Assembly: GCA_025786725.1 (NCBI GenBank)
Contig: JAHLTZ010000033.1
Coordinates: 186,001 to 250,000, forward strand
Source of the DNA: Syncephalis fuscata
Taxonomy: Eukaryota; Zoopagomycota; Zoopagomycetes; Zoopagales; Piptocephalidaceae
Reading direction: 5' to 3'
DNA: 64,000 bases
The notes beneath the pieces are model-generated. The model made no database searches. It was given only the letters and a program-made list of their open reading frames with translations, and had not been told where the DNA came from. Positions 31,501-42,603 of this stretch are shown here, piece after piece (position 1 is the first letter of the stretch; the number at the start of each line of letters is the position of its first letter). The translations under genes were made by a program, and so were the position numbers.

Positions 31501-33742
31501 ATGTCAAAAGAGAAGATTCAGCAGTTAGTGCTGGCAACATTGGACCGTGACGGCGAGATAGTCGACAGTCAGCAACTAGGCGTGCCAGATCAACTTGAAT
31601 TACTCGGCGTTCTTAACAGTTTAACACACAGCGAGGCAAGCATTTGTAAAGCGGCTATTGGTTGATGAATTTAATATATTATATACATTTAGGTGGTTAA
31701 CTACCAATCGATTGACCGTGAACTATGGCTACTTACAGAGGAAGGTCGTGAGATTGCTGAAAACGGCAGCCACGAGGCAAAAGTGTTCAACGCAGTACCT
31801 GTAGGAGAGACGGGTATTCCTATTGCTGAATTGCAAGTAAGTGATATATTAATTAAACAGAATTTGGCTAACAATTGATGTAGAAATTACTAGGACCAGT
31901 AGCAAAAGTTGGTCAAGGACAGGCTTTTAAAAATAAATGGATTGGCAAGAATGGCGCCAATCTTGTTCGCCTAGTAAGTAATTCAGATGAGCGATAATTA
32001 TTCGAATTAATAAAATACGTAATATTTATTTAACTATTTAGGTAGATACGATTGACGATACAACACGCGCTGACCTGTGTAAGATCAGAGACACAGCTTC
32101 TCATCCTGATGCGGCTCTATTGCAACAGCTACGTCGTCGTAAGCTGTGTGATAAACAGTAAGTTTATAGCATTAATAAAAATACCAATAATATATAGTAG
32201 ACATTAATAAAATAATAAAATAGAAAGGTGACCACATATTCCGTCACAAAGGGACCACAATTTACATTGGATGTCAAGAAACAAGCTACTGATTTAACAG
32301 CAGAGATGCTTCAAAGGTAAACGAACTTATCGACAATTTGAACAGGATTAATGATTATATAATTAGCGGAGAATGGGAAAATTTATCGTTCAAAAAGTTC
32401 AACTTTGAAGCTGAAGGTGTTTCACCTAATGGCGGTTATTTGCATCCATTAATGAAAGTGCGTGAGGAATTCCGTCAAATCTTTTTTGAAATGGGGTAAG
32501 TTATTAATTAATTAATAAAAATGCGAATAGCATATCATTAATACCTATTATAATACAGATTCACTGAAATGCCAGCCAACAAGTTTGTTGAATCGTCATT
32601 TTGGAACTTTGATTCATTGTTTCAGCCACAACAACATCCAGCTCGTGATGCACACGACACCTTTTTCTTAAAGGGTAATTTGTATATAAACAGCATATAT
32701 TGCATGGATATTAATTATGTTAATTAATAGATCCGGCTACCACCAATGAATTCCCACCTGATTATTTGGAAAAGGTCCGTACTGTTCATAGCAAAGGTGG
32801 ATATGGATCGATCGGCTATGGCTATAACTGGAAGATTGAGGATGCCGAAAAGCTATTGTTACGCACACATACAACAGCAGTTAGTGCAAATATGCTTTAT
32901 AAACTTGCTCAACAGGTAATATATCACAAATATGTTATACAAATAATTAGTGCTAATCAATAACTAGCCGGAATTCAAACCTGCCAAATATTTCTCCATC
33001 GATCGTGTGTTCCGTAATGAAACGGTAGATGCTACACATTTAGCCGAATTTCATCAGGTTGAAGGCGTTATTGCAGACCGTAATCTTACTTTAGGCAATC
33101 TCATTGGATTTATGGAACAATTCTTTCGTAAAATGGGTAATTAATAGTATTCATTGCTATATATTATAATTAATTAATTAATTAATCAATTAATCAATTA
33201 ATCAATTACTTGACTAATTAATTAGGCATTGAAAACATTGTATTTAAACCAACCTACAATCCATATACTGAGCCTAGTATGGAAATGTTTTCCTTCCATG
33301 AAGGTATCTATTCTACTCTATTTCATTTTATTTATTTTACATGAAACACTAATTAAAACACATAATGATAACGATAACACTAATTATAGGTCTTGGCAAG
33401 TGGGTTGAAGTTGGCAATTCTGGCATGTTCCGTCCTGAAATGCTTCTGCCTATGGGCCTTGATGCCGATGTTCGAGTTATTGCCTGGGGTTTATCTCTTG
33501 AGCGGCCCACGATGATTAAATACGGCATTGACAATATCCGTGACTTGATAGGACATAAAATTGATTTGGAGCTAATTCAATCTAATCCTATCTGCCGGTA
33601 AGTAGTTATAAATAGTCCACCAGTGCAATACCGATAGAATACTTATTAACACACTATAATACCCACTCCTATTAGATTGGACAAGAGCTCTAACAAGGAT
33701 AAAGCAGTGATTGCAACACCGGCTGCCGTGCCATCCGAGTAA
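31501..33742 (+). CDS. FRS2: cytosolic phenylalanyl-tRNA synthetase alpha subunit
   Basis: Twelve exons, 509 residues: 31501-31635, 31693-31836, 31884-31973, 32042-32157, 32224-32316, 32367-32495, 32559-32674, 32731-32915, 32968-33136, 33226-33303, 33390-33597, 33676-33742; all phases agree. Class II synthetase; charges tRNA-Phe as part of an alpha2beta2 enzyme. N-terminal winged-helix DNA/tRNA-binding part includes [17 protein letters not shown]. Motif 2 and the active site follow the eukaryotic pattern: [87 protein letters not shown], and motif 3 [15 protein letters not shown]. Start at 31501 fits family length; 31477 is possible. Intron 1 has a GC donor (GCAAGC at 31636) and intron 9 is a TTAA-rich low-complexity tract. 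Confidence 0.96.
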
Positions 33743-34314
33743 TTTTTGGTATAATCGATTGATCTACAATTAGTAGTAAAGATTGTTTTCCTATTTTATA
33801 CAGTGATCGTGCTGTGATATTAAATATTTTAAGATATATCTATTAATAGATAGACAGGTTTAACAGCATGATTTTTATTACGCCAATTTTTGTTCTAGCA
33901 AATGTAATTGGCATTAATGAAAATAATAGGCACAGTGAATAGACAAAGAAATGTATTCACACTTTTACACAATGACAGTTACAATCATGGTGTTCCATGT
34001 GTATCAATACCCAGAATAAAGTAGATAAAAGGGCCACTCCTCCACTCCACCAGATATTTATAGTGTAAAAGTACTGAGACCATGGACTGCTCAACAATTA
34101 AAATATCGCCGACACAGATGCATACACCCTGTTAAATATCATCTTTTGTTTCTTTCTTCTTTATTTCAATTCATTCTTTACTTGCCACGCTTGCTGTGTT
34201 TGCATTCTAGTTTACTTTATTCTCTTTACTGCTATCATCAGACGTGTACTCTTACCTTTATTCGTACTATTTGCATACGCGTCAACGTGAGTGCGTGAGT
34301 GAGCGTGTATCATC
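33743..34314. other. intergenic, promoter of the large F-box gene
   Basis: Contains the 3' UTR of FRS2 and, from about 34140, a C/T-rich stretch (TTTCTTTCTTC) and the start-proximal region of the F-box gene. No open frame or RNA gene supported. Confidence 0.4.
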
Positions 34315-36732
34315 ATGGCCGGTTGGCAAGCTTTACCCATTCAAGTACGACAGTGCATTCTACTGTTCTGCGATGGCTATACCGTAGCTAACCTTGCCTA
34401 TACTTGTCGTGATCTCTATAACACGCTGCTAGCTGACCAATGGCTATGGGCCAGCTTGTATGAGGTAACCTTCCCCCAGACGGAAGAGGAGCGCCATTGG
34501 CGTGAATGGTGCTTAGCGGGTGTGATAGCCGCCAACGGCTATACCAGCTGTTTAGGTCCATCGCCGCAGCAGGATGAGCCGAATCTTATTGTACAAGAAG
34601 AACAGCTAAACGTTGATTGGTATCGAGTATTTGTTCGTAGAACAGCACTGGCTAGACGTTGGCGACATGGCCTTTATCAAACACGACGTATTCACCTACC
34701 ATTATCGCGTCAGCCGTCGAAATCACACGTCCATATGGCTGTGACCTCACCGTGGCGCACGTTACTTGTACTAGGTGATGAATGGAGTGTATGGATGGTT
34801 GAGCACGGTGTATGTCCACAGCCACCGTATAAACTTAACTGGACACCTGGTTGCTGGCCTGGGCCAAGAGAGTTTCTACAAAATGCCGACTATATTGTAG
34901 CGGTAAATAGCTTTGCTGGCCACCAGCATAGCACATGGGTATGGCGAGCCGGTAATCGTATACCCATTACATATCGGTGGCCTATTCTATCCAATTCACA
35001 TTGCTGTCCAGTCGCCCTTTATGGTCGCTGGTTACTAGTTACTGATACAGAACGGTATATACCTGTTGATCCAGTTACCGGCAAGGTAATATGGACAGAT
35101 GAAGATGAAGAGTATTCAGGCAAACAAGCGGGTACTAGCAATCGAGTCGTAGCCGATAGTGAACTCGATACACCTATGCCATCACCATCACCTGACGTAG
35201 TGGATGGGCCGACATTTGCACGATCAAGAAAGTTCCATGTCGTTGATTTAATGACCGATAACCGTGTCTATTCAGTAACAGTGGCAGGTGGATATACTAT
35301 TTGTCATTTCCAATCTATTGGATCATCCGGTGTACGTGTTTATTGTGCACAATATGATACCAATGATGACAGTAATGAACGAGGCGGTGGCCTCTACACC
35401 TGGTCATTATGGGGGTGGCGGGCCACTCGTAACCATCCTGACAAAATGGAATGTAATATCATGAATGAGGGCCGGTTTCCAATGGACCGTGACTTATTCA
35501 ATGGAGAAATGGTCTCCTATCGACTGGATGCATCGCGTGTATTGCTGGAGACACGACCATTTTGGACTACAGAAAGTCTATACGTAGTTCATTCGTTATG
35601 GGATACAGAAATTCTGTATCAAGGAGCAGCTGGTGCCGGTAGAGCTTTTCCATTAGGTCGACAACAACTACGCTACCTGCCTAATGATCGTATACTGGCT
35701 GGTCGTTTAACCATTGATCCAAGTCAAGGCGATATTCAAATAGGCGATGTGCTTATTGATACTGCACCATTGCCTAATCGATCACAACAATCATTATTAC
35801 AACGAGAAAAGGAAGAACGTGGATTAAATATCCAGTTACGACGTACTTTAGGTGCATTATTCTATGCCACTCCAGTGACAAAATCTATTGCTGCTACATC
35901 GTCATCCGCATCCTCATCATCGAATCAGCTATATCCATCGAATAGTAATTCTCGATTAAAGCCGGCCAATCCATTCTTATTGCCATCAAGATCTACACGC
36001 AACAATGCATCTACTACACCGACCAATAGTGATTCTATTGCTGTAGAGAGTATTTACACAGGTAGAGGTAATCAAGCTATTGACGATATAAGCAATGGAC
36101 ATCATCAACGATCTATTTCACCTTCCAATCAACATTATAACAACAATAACAACAATAACAATAACACTTTAAACAATAACAATAACAACAATAACACTTC
36201 AAACAATACCAATTATCAACGATTTACTGACATACACTATATTATTGATGCACATCGTGGTAAACTTGTAGGTATGCTTCATTTACCTACAGGTGCCACA
36301 CCTGTTGTATCAGTATGTGCCACCCATGTTATTCTACTTGATCTTCGTAATCGATCATTGACACTATTGGACTTTAGTGTATCAAGTGCTCGATTATCGA
36401 AGCAATTAATGAATAATCAGCATCATCATCAGCATCATCAGCATCATGGTGGTAGTCATAACTATAGCGGTAATAGTAATGGTAATAGCAATGTTATGGG
36501 ATGGGTTGAAGAAATGGCTGGATCATTTAAATGGACTCGTCCTAATGGCACAAGTCTATCTTCATTGGCAGATGCATGGCGACAACGAACAAGTAGTGGC
36601 ACTTCTTCATCTTCACCACCACTATCATCACTATTGTCATCTTATGGAGCGATGACCAATGAATCATCAACGACTATTATGGGAAAGCATCGATATTTGA
36701 CATCAAGTATTTGGGAATCAATAGTTCAATAG
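34315..36732 (+). CDS. large F-box protein
   Basis: Single exon, 805 residues. F-box near the N-terminus: ALPIQVRQCILLFCDGYTVA, then YTCRDLYNTLLADQWLW. A long middle region (~90-500) has Trp-rich repeats with strand-like hydrophobic blocks (VTSPWRTLLVLGDEWSVWMV; LYGRWLLVTDTERYIPVDP), compatible with a beta-propeller. The last third is low-complexity: Ser-rich (~525), poly-Asn from AAC/AAT codons (~605-635), His-rich (~700) and Ser-rich near the end. A propeller-like strand block (YIIDAHRGKLVGMLHLPTG) lies between the Asn and His tracts, so the tracts are probably loop insertions. Likely substrate receptor of an SCF ubiquitin ligase, by family inference. Base composition is less AT-rich than the F-box-like families at 20 and 39-46 kb. 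Confidence 0.72.
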   Translation: MAGWQALPIQVRQCILLFCDGYTVANLAYTCRDLYNTLLADQWLWASLYEVTFPQTEEERHWREWCLAGVIAANGYTSCLGPSPQQDEPNLIVQEEQLNVDWYRVFVRRTALARRWRHGLYQTRRIHLPLSRQPSKSHVHMAVTSPWRTLLVLGDEWSVWMVEHGVCPQPPYKLNWTPGCWPGPREFLQNADYIVAVNSFAGHQHSTWVWRAGNRIPITYRWPILSNSHCCPVALYGRWLLVTDTERYIPVDPVTGKVIWTDEDEEYSGKQAGTSNRVVADSELDTPMPSPSPDVVDGPTFARSRKFHVVDLMTDNRVYSVTVAGGYTICHFQSIGSSGVRVYCAQYDTNDDSNERGGGLYTWSLWGWRATRNHPDKMECNIMNEGRFPMDRDLFNGEMVSYRLDASRVLLETRPFWTTESLYVVHSLWDTEILYQGAAGAGRAFPLGRQQLRYLPNDRILAGRLTIDPSQGDIQIGDVLIDTAPLPNRSQQSLLQREKEERGLNIQLRRTLGALFYATPVTKSIAATSSSASSSSNQLYPSNSNSRLKPANPFLLPSRSTRNNASTTPTNSDSIAVESIYTGRGNQAIDDISNGHHQRSISPSNQHYNNNNNNNNNTLNNNNNNNNTSNNTNYQRFTDIHYIIDAHRGKLVGMLHLPTGATPVVSVCATHVILLDLRNRSLTLLDFSVSSARLSKQLMNNQHHHQHHQHHGGSHNYSGNSNGNSNVMGWVEEMAGSFKWTRPNGTSLSSLADAWRQRTSSGTSSSSPPLSSLLSSYGAMTNESSTTIMGKHRYLTSSIWESIVQ

Positions 36733-36764
36733 TGTAACTTTTATTTATTTTTAACAACTTTTAT

Positions 36765-37860
36765 TTATAAAAGACGATCTTGTTGTAATAGACGTGCACA
36801 TTGATAGGCGGTATGCGCCGATGAACATAATGTAGTAGATAGACCAAGTGTTTCCCATTGTATAATAGGTGGTGATCGTGTATCATAACATGGTATGGCA
36901 TCTGTATTGGTGTTAGTAAAAAGGCAATTGGCCATGGGTAATTCATCTGGTGATAGAGTGTGCCAAATAGCATTAGGTGGTAATAAATCACCAAGTAATA
37001 CTTTAAGTGCTGGTTGACATCTGCCTGGTGTACGACTAGCCATATACTCAAGTTCAACTATTAATCCACGATGAGCTTGACCCACTGTAAGACTACCTGC
37101 ACGTAACAATAGATCACCCATAGCATATGTAGTGCCCTAATAAATAAATTAGAATAAGTTATTTGTGTTTGTTTATATATATATATATATTAATTTAATT
37201 ACCTCAATGACGGCTGTTTGGCGTAATGTCCATAGGGCACGTAATTTAACTAGAATGGCTTCTAGTTCACGGCCTGCCGATACAACAACACGTCCACTCA
37301 TGACAGCGTGAACTTGATTAGGCCATGCCGTTGATTGTATAACATATAATGGAACGGGTGTACCTGTTGTTGTTGTTGTTGGTGTGCCTATAGCACTGGC
37401 TGATGTTGACGATAGTACAGGTGTTGATGTGGCAGTAGTATTAGGTGTAGCAGCAGTAGCAGTGGCAGTAGTTGAGGTGTTGGCAGCGGCACTAACAGTC
37501 GATGCAGCATTGGCGGTTGATCCAACTGCTGTACCTGTTGCTGTTGTAGCTACATTAGCTACTCCAGCTGTATTGGTATTTGCAGTAGTAATAGTAGTAG
37601 TGGATATGGCACTAGTATTACTTGACGGATTAACACTAAGATCACTTGTAGTAACTACACCGCTAGCTGCATGATATACTCGACACTGAACTCCCCACCG
37701 TCCAAGCATCGATGCTTGGTATGTACGCTCTAGTCGTTCGCGTAGTAATTGTAGGCTTTGTGCTCCATTAGCATTGGTCCAACGTACTATACTAAATGCG
37801 TGAATTCATTATTAAATAAACTAAAATGTTTAGTATAACTACTTGCACTGTTTCACCCAT
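36765..37860 (-). CDS. MED20: Mediator complex subunit 20
   Basis: Exons on the minus strand: a very short exon 1 starting at 37860, 37786-37203, and 37136-36765; about 319 residues. Matches MED20 (yeast Srb2): RWGVQCRVYHAASG at the start, VPLYVIQSTAWPNQVHAVMS, LEAILVKLRALWTLRQTAVI, then across an intron GTTYAMGDLLLRAGSLTVGQ and HRGLIVELEYMASRTPG. The only phase-correct first exon I find is 4 nt (ATG-G with donor GTGAAA at 37856), giving MVRWTNANGAQ; another upstream start cannot be excluded. An ~85-residue Ala/Thr/Ser insertion (about 37360-37650) interrupts the fold between the first conserved block and PLYVIQS. MED20 is part of the Mediator head and bridges activators to RNA polymerase II. 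Confidence 0.85.
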
Positions 37861-38134
37861 CACTAAAGCAATAGAATGTAAACGATTGTTACTTTATAAA
37901 TAAAATAAAAACAAAGAAGCGACCAGCTAATAGGCCAGATAGAAAATAATGACAGTGAAGAAAATAAAGCGCGACTAAATAAAGAAATATTATTAATATT
38001 ATACAGGTTTTATTAAGTTGTAAATTAACACTTTGCAATTAAATCATTATTTTCTGTTTTAACTCATACATTAGTATATGTTTGGTATCAATTGATTTAT
38101 AATAAATATTAAAATAGTTACGAAAAGAAAGAAG
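37861..38134. other. intergenic, shared 3' flank of F-box-like copies
   Basis: From about 38035 the sequence is nearly identical to 3405-3500, the 3' flank of the pseudogene at 3.5 kb, showing that the shared tract there continues past the stop codon. The 37861-38030 part contains the presumed MED20 promoter. Confidence 0.5.
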
Positions 38135-40262
38135 TCATCTTTACTTAGTTAATAAAAGTTATTTATATTTAACAAAATTGATCCAACTTATAAAGCACCA
38201 AAGCTGATGGCTTTACTACGTGTACTGCAATTAATTACAATTCCAGTCATTAGGAAATATGGCACGCAGCATTTGTCAGATTCATCCAATTCACGTATAG
38301 CTTTGCCGTTACTCATATCTACCAATAAATACTGCATATCAGTGTCTTGCTGTTTAAAGATAGCGAAAAGATCACCAATAATATGAAAATATCCGATTAC
38401 GTCGGACCAGTCAAATCGATTATTGAAAACGAGTTCTTTATCTTGCTCCTCTAGTAATTGATGGTAAATCATCCACGTATCATCATGATCATTTCTAATG
38501 CTAATGACTTTTTGCGATATTTTCTGAACGCCATCTAACACAATATCCATATGGCAATCAAATGTAACTGTATGGCACAAAAACAAGGGGGTAGATCCAG
38601 ATCGTATGAACATTACTATGCGAGAGAATTCATTAGATGAAACAGCAATAGAGTCCACTCGCGTATTTAGCCGGTGTTGTTTTTGTTGTGACTTTCTGAT
38701 TGATCCATCTTCAATAAACTGATACAGTCTCCATTCAATACAACCGTGCGCGCTATCGATAGTTTTGGCAGCATAGACAGTAATGTGTTCAAATCCAATA
38801 CCATAAATACACGCAGTATACTTTATGCTATCGAGATCTTGAGTATATTGTCTGTTTTTTCTTAAATCCCATGCAACTAGCTTAGCTAATTGGCTATCTT
38901 CCTTGCTGGTGTATAGATATACCATCCAATGGCCATTAATTCCTATAAATTTGGCATCAAAGGGCACTTGTGTAGTATATTGTGGTTTGCAACTGCCACG
39001 AGTATAAATAGTTACATTTTTACACCCTCTAGCTTTGATAATCATAGCAGAAAACTGGTACTTAGCATTGCTTGGTAATCGTCGTAGCAACTGTAAAGAT
39101 GCATGGTTGCAGTTTTCAAAGTCGATTCTGACTCTGAATCTGCTTGTGCTTCCGCTTGGCTTTTGTTTGATGAAAATGCATTCAACTCAACTATAACAGC
39201 TTTCTGATTCAATTCATCCTCAAAATCTTCTGACATGCAATTAATAGGTAAAGACAAAGCTGTTCCAGTCAGTTGGCGGATATTTTGTGTAGCAGCGCGT
39301 GGTGCTTCAAAGCATGGAATTATTGTATATTTTGAACGACCATAGCGCCAGTTATTTTCGGTGGTAACACGCCGTCGGTATACATGGCGCCAATCAAGCT
39401 TGCCTAACAGTACGGCCGCTTCCATTGGTATATTGCCGATTGAATATTGATTTCGAATACACCAATATACAAAATCCCACTCTTTTGTTTTGTGGGGATT
39501 ACTAAGAAATCGACGGTGGTAAAGATGCTGCCATAATGCCTTATTGTTTTTGAGTTTTGTATTAACAGAGCGACAGGTATAATTGAATTAATTACTGTGT
39601 CATCAAGATATGAAATGAACCGAATAAATCATTAAGAGGAAGGTGGCCCACAAGCACAAGTAATTTACTAACTGATATTTGATCAGTAGTAGAGGATTTC
39701 ATCGTAAAATATGGTTGTTGGATAAATATAACGTGGTTCTGTTTCAATATATACGTTGTTGATAGTACGAAATAGTTAAACACAATAAAACAAACAAGAA
39801 TAGTAATAGAAGTTCGCTTATCGTTTTTTGAATTTAAACATTGCAAATTATCGATGCCTTAAATGGCAAAAGACCAAGGCCATGATTTACCATTTATGAG
39901 TCATAAATAATCGGGATAGTATTACGTTTTGCATTGCAATAAAGTTTAAATAAAATTTGTTTTAAAATAGCATTACTTTTATTGCTTATAGAGCGCCATA
40001 GCTTACTGTTTGACTATTGAAGGAACGCTTTCCAGTTACAAATCCAGTCATCATAAAATGTGGCAATATGTGTTCATTGGCGTCTTCTATTTGTCGTATA
40101 ACTTGGCCAGTGCTTGCATCCACCAACAAAGTTTGTGGCTTATTATTTTCTTTGCTTGAAACAGCAAAAAGATTACCAATAGTATGCCGATAGTCATTGT
40201 AAGCCCACAAACTAAATTCTTTGTTGAAATCTAGTTTATCATCTTTTTCCACAAGTAGGTAT
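38135..40262. repeat. arm 2 of the 2.1-kb inverted duplication
   Basis: Inverted, near-identical counterpart of 20353-22482. In this arm the DNA is continuous with the complete gene at 39986-41503, so arm 2 is probably the original location and arm 1 the copy. Confidence 0.85.
38188..39702 (-). pseudogene. F-box-like protein, family 1 (frameshifted copy in arm 2)
   Basis: Same gene as 20912-22429, inverted, with three single-base deletions relative to it: at about 39629 (GATTTATT versus GACTTTATT, just after HLPLND), at about 39590 (TTAATTC versus TTAAATTC), and at about 39059 (AAGTACCAG versus AAGTGACCAG). The rest is almost identical, including the C-terminal part and 3' flank. Thus the F-box is cut off from the rest. 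Whether the deletions are real or assembly errors cannot be told here. Confidence 0.85.
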
Positions 40263-41503
40263 CGATAAATTTTATAGCAGAAATTATAGCAATTTTTTGC
40301 ATCCAAAGCATATTGTGCTAATTCCTTTGCTTCATCGACTTTGATATTCATATTTTTATCAAGTAATATTGTATGGTATAGCCATGAATTAGTGCTTTTA
40401 AATTCTAAACTAATTTGTATGGAACCAAATTCATTAGATGACACACTAAGCGAGCTTAAATATGTGTTTAGCTGAATATGTCCCTGCTGCAGTTGTCGGG
40501 TGGGTTTGTCTTGCGAAAATTGATACAATGCCCATTCAATTATACCTTGATCGTTATCTGCAATTCCAGCAGCATAAACTATAACGGAATCCCATGTGGT
40601 GTCATAAATGCACGATGTGCGGTGCTTGTTGTTGATGTCATATGTAGATTGTCGATTATTTTCTAAATCCCATACAACTAGTTGCGAATTTATTTTCATT
40701 CCATGATTGTCGCGCATAAATAATAGCCATTGTCCATTAATTGATTTGCACCTTAATTTGGAGGGCAAACTTGCAGTATATCGTAGCTTGTAATCACCAA
40801 GAGTATAGACTTGAAGCTTTGTAGGATTTATAGCATTATTAACTATAATAAAAAATCGATCACCCAGCATTGCTTCAGGTAAACTGAGCTCATTACAAGT
40901 AAAATTTAAAACAATAGGGATTGACTCTATTTTTAAAACCGTTGGATCTTCGTGTTGATTTTTGGCCGATGAAATTGCACTAGATTCAATCAGTATCATT
41001 TGCGACTTGGAAAATAAGGCGCTCCATGTCATAGCACTTATTGGAAAAAACATAATAGTTGTCCCGCTTAACCTACGATAAATATGCGAATAATTATAAT
41101 TATTTTTAAGGTTTAAAGGCGTTGTATTTAATGAACGACCATATCGCCAGTTATTTTCGGTGGTAACACGTCGTCGGTATAAATCCTGCCAGTCAAGTTC
41201 GTTTAGCAGTGCAGCCGATTCCATCGGTATATTGTTAGTTGGGAATCGACTTCGAGCACACCAGTATACGAAATCCCATTCCTTTACTTTGTGAGGACCA
41301 TTAAGGAATTGGCGATGGTAAAGGCATTGCCATAATATCTTATTGTTTTTAATCTTTGTATTCAAAGAACGACACGTAAAATTGAGTTCAATAACCGTAT
41401 CATCAAGATATAGCATAAATCGAATAAAATCATTGGATGGAAGATGGTCCACAAGAACAAGTAATTTACTGACTAGTAGTTGCTCAATAGTAGAGTGGTC
41501 CAT
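39986..41503 (-). CDS. F-box-like protein, family 1 (divergent intact paralog)
   Basis: Single exon, 505 residues, starting MDHSTIEQLLVSKLLVLVDH. The F-box-like N-terminus (LPSNDFIRFMLYLDDTVIEL, TCRSLN, ILWQCLYHRQF) is followed by a block shared by all members (EWDFVYWC and LDWQDLYRRRVTTENNWRYG) and a long diverged C-terminal domain that ends SQTVSYGAL, comparable to SKAISFGAL of the other copies. Tandem with the frameshifted copy downstream, same strand, about 280 bp apart. A diverged form of the shared upstream block is seen around 41670-41740. Probably a substrate receptor for an SCF-type ligase (inference). Confidence 0.75.
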   Translation of the reverse strand: MDHSTIEQLLVSKLLVLVDHLPSNDFIRFMLYLDDTVIELNFTCRSLNTKIKNNKILWQCLYHRQFLNGPHKVKEWDFVYWCARSRFPTNNIPMESAALLNELDWQDLYRRRVTTENNWRYGRSLNTTPLNLKNNYNYSHIYRRLSGTTIMFFPISAMTWSALFSKSQMILIESSAISSAKNQHEDPTVLKIESIPIVLNFTCNELSLPEAMLGDRFFIIVNNAINPTKLQVYTLGDYKLRYTASLPSKLRCKSINGQWLLFMRDNHGMKINSQLVVWDLENNRQSTYDINNKHRTSCIYDTTWDSVIVYAAGIADNDQGIIEWALYQFSQDKPTRQLQQGHIQLNTYLSSLSVSSNEFGSIQISLEFKSTNSWLYHTILLDKNMNIKVDEAKELAQYALDAKNCYNFCYKIYRYLLVEKDDKLDFNKEFSLWAYNDYRHTIGNLFAVSSKENNKPQTLLVDASTGQVIRQIEDANEHILPHFMMTGFVTGKRSFNSQTVSYGAL

Positions 41504-42603
41504 GATGGTAATAGAAAGGTAGTGACTGAATAAACGTGTGTATAATGTTTTTTATTGTTGTATTATTCGATATATTTATACGTTTCTAATGATATAGAAA
41601 TATTTGAATGACAATAAAATGATCAAGATTATTCATAAAAATTACTGGTTTTAGATTTAAACCTGTTAAGAATCGGTGTCTTAAATGGTAAGAGGGCAAT
41701 ACTAAATTTGACTATTTTTGAGTCATAGCATTATTAAATTTTGAATTATTCCTTATAGAGCAATATAACGTAATTATGAATGTTATATACATAAAATTTA
41801 TGGCTTTTATTTTTATTTATATTTAATAAAGCTGTAATTTATAAATCAGCATTATTCACAGCTTAATCAGTGAACTATTTTATTAATTATTGTTTTTAGA
41901 AAGTAAGCGGTTGTTTCGTCTAGTTTACAAATATTATCAAAATCTTTGTTATTCAATTTACAACCTAAAACTCTTGCAGTTAATGAGTGATTATTACGCC
42001 AGTCAATTTAATTAAATATCAGGCAAACAAAAATGTTGAACATGCTCTATATCTATTTATATATATAAGCTAGATGTAATGTAGAATGTTTAAATTGTCT
42101 AAAAGTTAATTAGTATATGATTTTAACATGTGAATGTTATTAAGTTGTTACAATTCACTAAAATGGATATGAACATAATTTTGATTTGAGTTTTGTTACA
42201 TTTATTATGCTTAGCGTTTTTCTTACCACATATTTTATGTTGTATAATATTATTAGAGTCATGATAATATTATAAATACGTAACACTGTTGCCCAAACAA
42301 TAAGAATTGTAATGAAAGTGATAATAAATAAAACTAAATGATGGTTTACACCAGACTTTAGCGTATCATAAAATATACTAGCATTTAACAAATATAAAAC
42401 ATATATTGATAATATGCAAATTAAATAAATAAATATTAAATTGAATTAGAAAGCGTATACAAAAGTTTACCCATTTTATAAAAAAGTAATTGTAAGCACT
42501 AAGATATTCAATTCTGTTCTATTTATAGCTCAATGCGTTATTCTATTTAATTTAAAAACCTCTGTTGCTAAAAGTAACTCGTTCATTTAGTTTTATTTCC
42601 ATC
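41504..42603. other. intergenic, partly repeated
   Basis: About 1.1 kb. The segment 42170-42310 resembles 46340-46470 in the same orientation (shared GTTTTGTTACATTTATT and CATATATTTTATGTT-like blocks), suggesting a duplicated unit that includes the following gene. No gene called. Confidence 0.4.

Noticed and set aside
33137-33225. TTAATCAATTAA-type short repeats, considered as a repeat array
   Set aside because: They fill an FRS2 intron with exact splice sites and phase; no spacers or cas genes, so not a CRISPR-like array.
37384-37674. Val/Ala-rich plus-strand frame
   Set aside because: Antisense shadow of the Ala/Thr-rich insertion in MED20.
20353-40262. Inverted duplication considered as a transposon with terminal inverted repeats
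   Set aside because: The arms contain host-type F-box-like genes, no transposase lies between them, and the boundaries show no target-site duplication that I can see.
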